A DNA stretch of 64,000 bases, taken from NCBI RefSeq assembly GCF_001953975.1, contig NZ_MBEJ01000138.1, positions 42,873 through 106,872 on the forward strand, written 5' to 3'. The position numbers and the translations under genes were made by a program. The DNA is from Mycobacterium sp. NS-7484 (GTDB taxonomy: Bacteria; Actinomycetota; Actinomycetes; Mycobacteriales; Mycobacteriaceae). This document shows, one piece after another, positions 63,278 to 64,000 of the stretch. The notes under the pieces are model-generated. The model did not search any database. It was not told the DNA's origin and saw nothing but the letters and a program-made list of their open reading frames with translations. Each line of letters starts with the position of its first letter. Positions within the stretch are counted from its first letter, which is position 1.

Positions 63278-64000
63278 GTGCGCGTTGCGGTGGCGATCAG
63301 GTAGGGGCTGCTGAACGACACCTGGCCGGTGTGGTCGGCGTGCGCGGTGAGCGCAGCCTCGAAGGCGGCGAGCAACTGCCGGCGCTGGTCCGGGCTGATT
63401 CGGCCCAATAGGTCGACGTGCATGGGGGATTCGTGCTCGAGGAAGTACATCGCGTCCGTGACCGAGCCGAACGTCCAGGTGTAGCGGGCGGTGTCGATGT
63501 CGATGTCGGTGAAGGCCCGGGACAGCCGATCGCGCACCGTATCGCTGTCGCCCCATTGATCGGGGGAGTGGCTCAACCCTTGTGGCGCGCCGAGCGTTTC
63601 GAGGATCGGGGTGGAGAACGGGCTGCCCACAGAATCGCGCACCCACGCCGAGAAGCCGAATATCCCACCGGGTTTCAGCACGCGGGCAACCTCGTCGACG
63701 AGTCGTACCGGCTCGACGAAGATGATGCCCATGTTCGACACCACTGCGTCGAACGTCGAGGCGGAAAGACCGGTGTCGGCGGCGTCGGCCACCACCCACT
63801 GGACGGCGCCGGCACCCGGTCGGCTCATCGCGACCTCGATCAGATCGGCAGTGAGGTCCACACCGGTGACCCGCGCTCCGGCGGCCGCGGCGGCCAGTGC
63901 GGCGTTGCCGGTCCCGCACGCCAGGTCGAGCAGTGATGCGGCCTCGTCGAGTGCGGCCTGCACTCCGTCGAGCTCCATCACACCTTTGGTGTAGGTCACC
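63265..64000 (-). CDS. Class I SAM-dependent methyltransferase (5' end at window edge)
   Basis: At least 244 residues of a UbiE-like methyltransferase. SAM loop LLDLACGTGNAALAAAAAGA (ACGTGN), acidic residue VTGVDLTADLIEVA, motif II region FDAVVSNMGIIFVEP and the post-motif VLKPGGIFGFSAWV. A GTG at 63999 could be the start, but the frame is open to the edge, so the gene may continue beyond the window. Convergent with the preceding methyltransferase, overlapping it by 13 bp. Substrate unknown. Confidence 0.8.
   Translation of the reverse strand, partial: VTYTKGVMELDGVQAALDEAASLLDLACGTGNAALAAAAAGARVTGVDLTADLIEVAMSRPGAGAVQWVVADAADTGLSASTFDAVVSNMGIIFVEPVRLVDEVARVLKPGGIFGFSAWVRDSVGSPFSTPILETLGAPQGLSHSPDQWGDSDTVRDRLSRAFTDIDIDTARYTWTFGSVTDAMYFLEHESPMHVDLLGRISPDQRRQLLAAFEAALTAHADHTGQVSFSSPYLIATATRTHSA

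Overview
The window looks like chromosomal DNA from a rapidly growing mycobacterium (Mycolicibacterium type). It is high in GC. It carries mycobacterial hallmark genes: fbiA-fbiB for coenzyme F420, whiB2, mtrA-mtrB-lpqB, secA1, desA3 with its ferredoxin reductase, and rhamnosyl-linker and mannose-activation genes. Gene order closely follows the M. tuberculosis Rv3226-Rv3268 block, interrupted by species-specific inserts. No rRNA, tRNA, CRISPR array, insertion sequence or phage gene was seen.

Layout. 28-8794 (minus strand) is a probable five-gene catabolic operon: glucose-dehydrogenase-like enzyme, GH15 glycosidase, ThDP enzyme, enolase-superfamily dehydratase and a fused FAD/Fe-S oxidase. It is read away from a MarR regulator (8925-9410), and the gap between them holds two identical-arm operators 40 bp apart. 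9407-14553 is cell-wall assembly: an LCP ligase, RmlD, rhamnosyltransferase WbbL and GDP-mannose pyrophosphorylase. 14705-17979 holds a small secreted protein and the fbiA-fbiB-Nudix operon. 18274-23490 is whiB2 followed by the phosphomannomutase / SIS protein / manA mannose-activation operon. 23495-28916 holds an FAD monooxygenase, an APC permease and the alkane hydroxylation operon (alkB, two rubredoxins, TetR) behind a well-formed promoter with an overlapping operator. ahcY follows.

Between ahcY and tmk, which are adjacent in M. tuberculosis, sits about 10 kb of extra DNA (30512-40426): a divergent urease cluster ureABCFDG whose ureC carries a one-base frameshift, a DUF2254 membrane protein, a TRIC-like channel, an M20 amidohydrolase and a secreted lipase. 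The conserved order resumes with tmk, mtrAB-lpqB, comF, hpf, secA1, an Rv3235-like gene, a wax-ester/TAG synthase with a degenerate catalytic motif, a BCCT transporter, a DUF6912 gene, the desaturase reductase and desA3. The last two are each preceded by the same striking palindromic operator. The window ends with a PASTA-like secreted protein, an SDR, rsgA, aroA, a SRAP protein and two methyltransferases.

Two features recur across the window. Many intergenic spaces contain long imperfect inverted repeats; two of them share a common loop while the stem sequences differ in a compensating way. Many genes also have a TANNNT -10 hexamer placed so that transcription should start at or within three bases of the start codon, i.e. 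probable leaderless mRNAs. All gene calls rest on reading the sequence and on knowledge of the families; no database search was possible.
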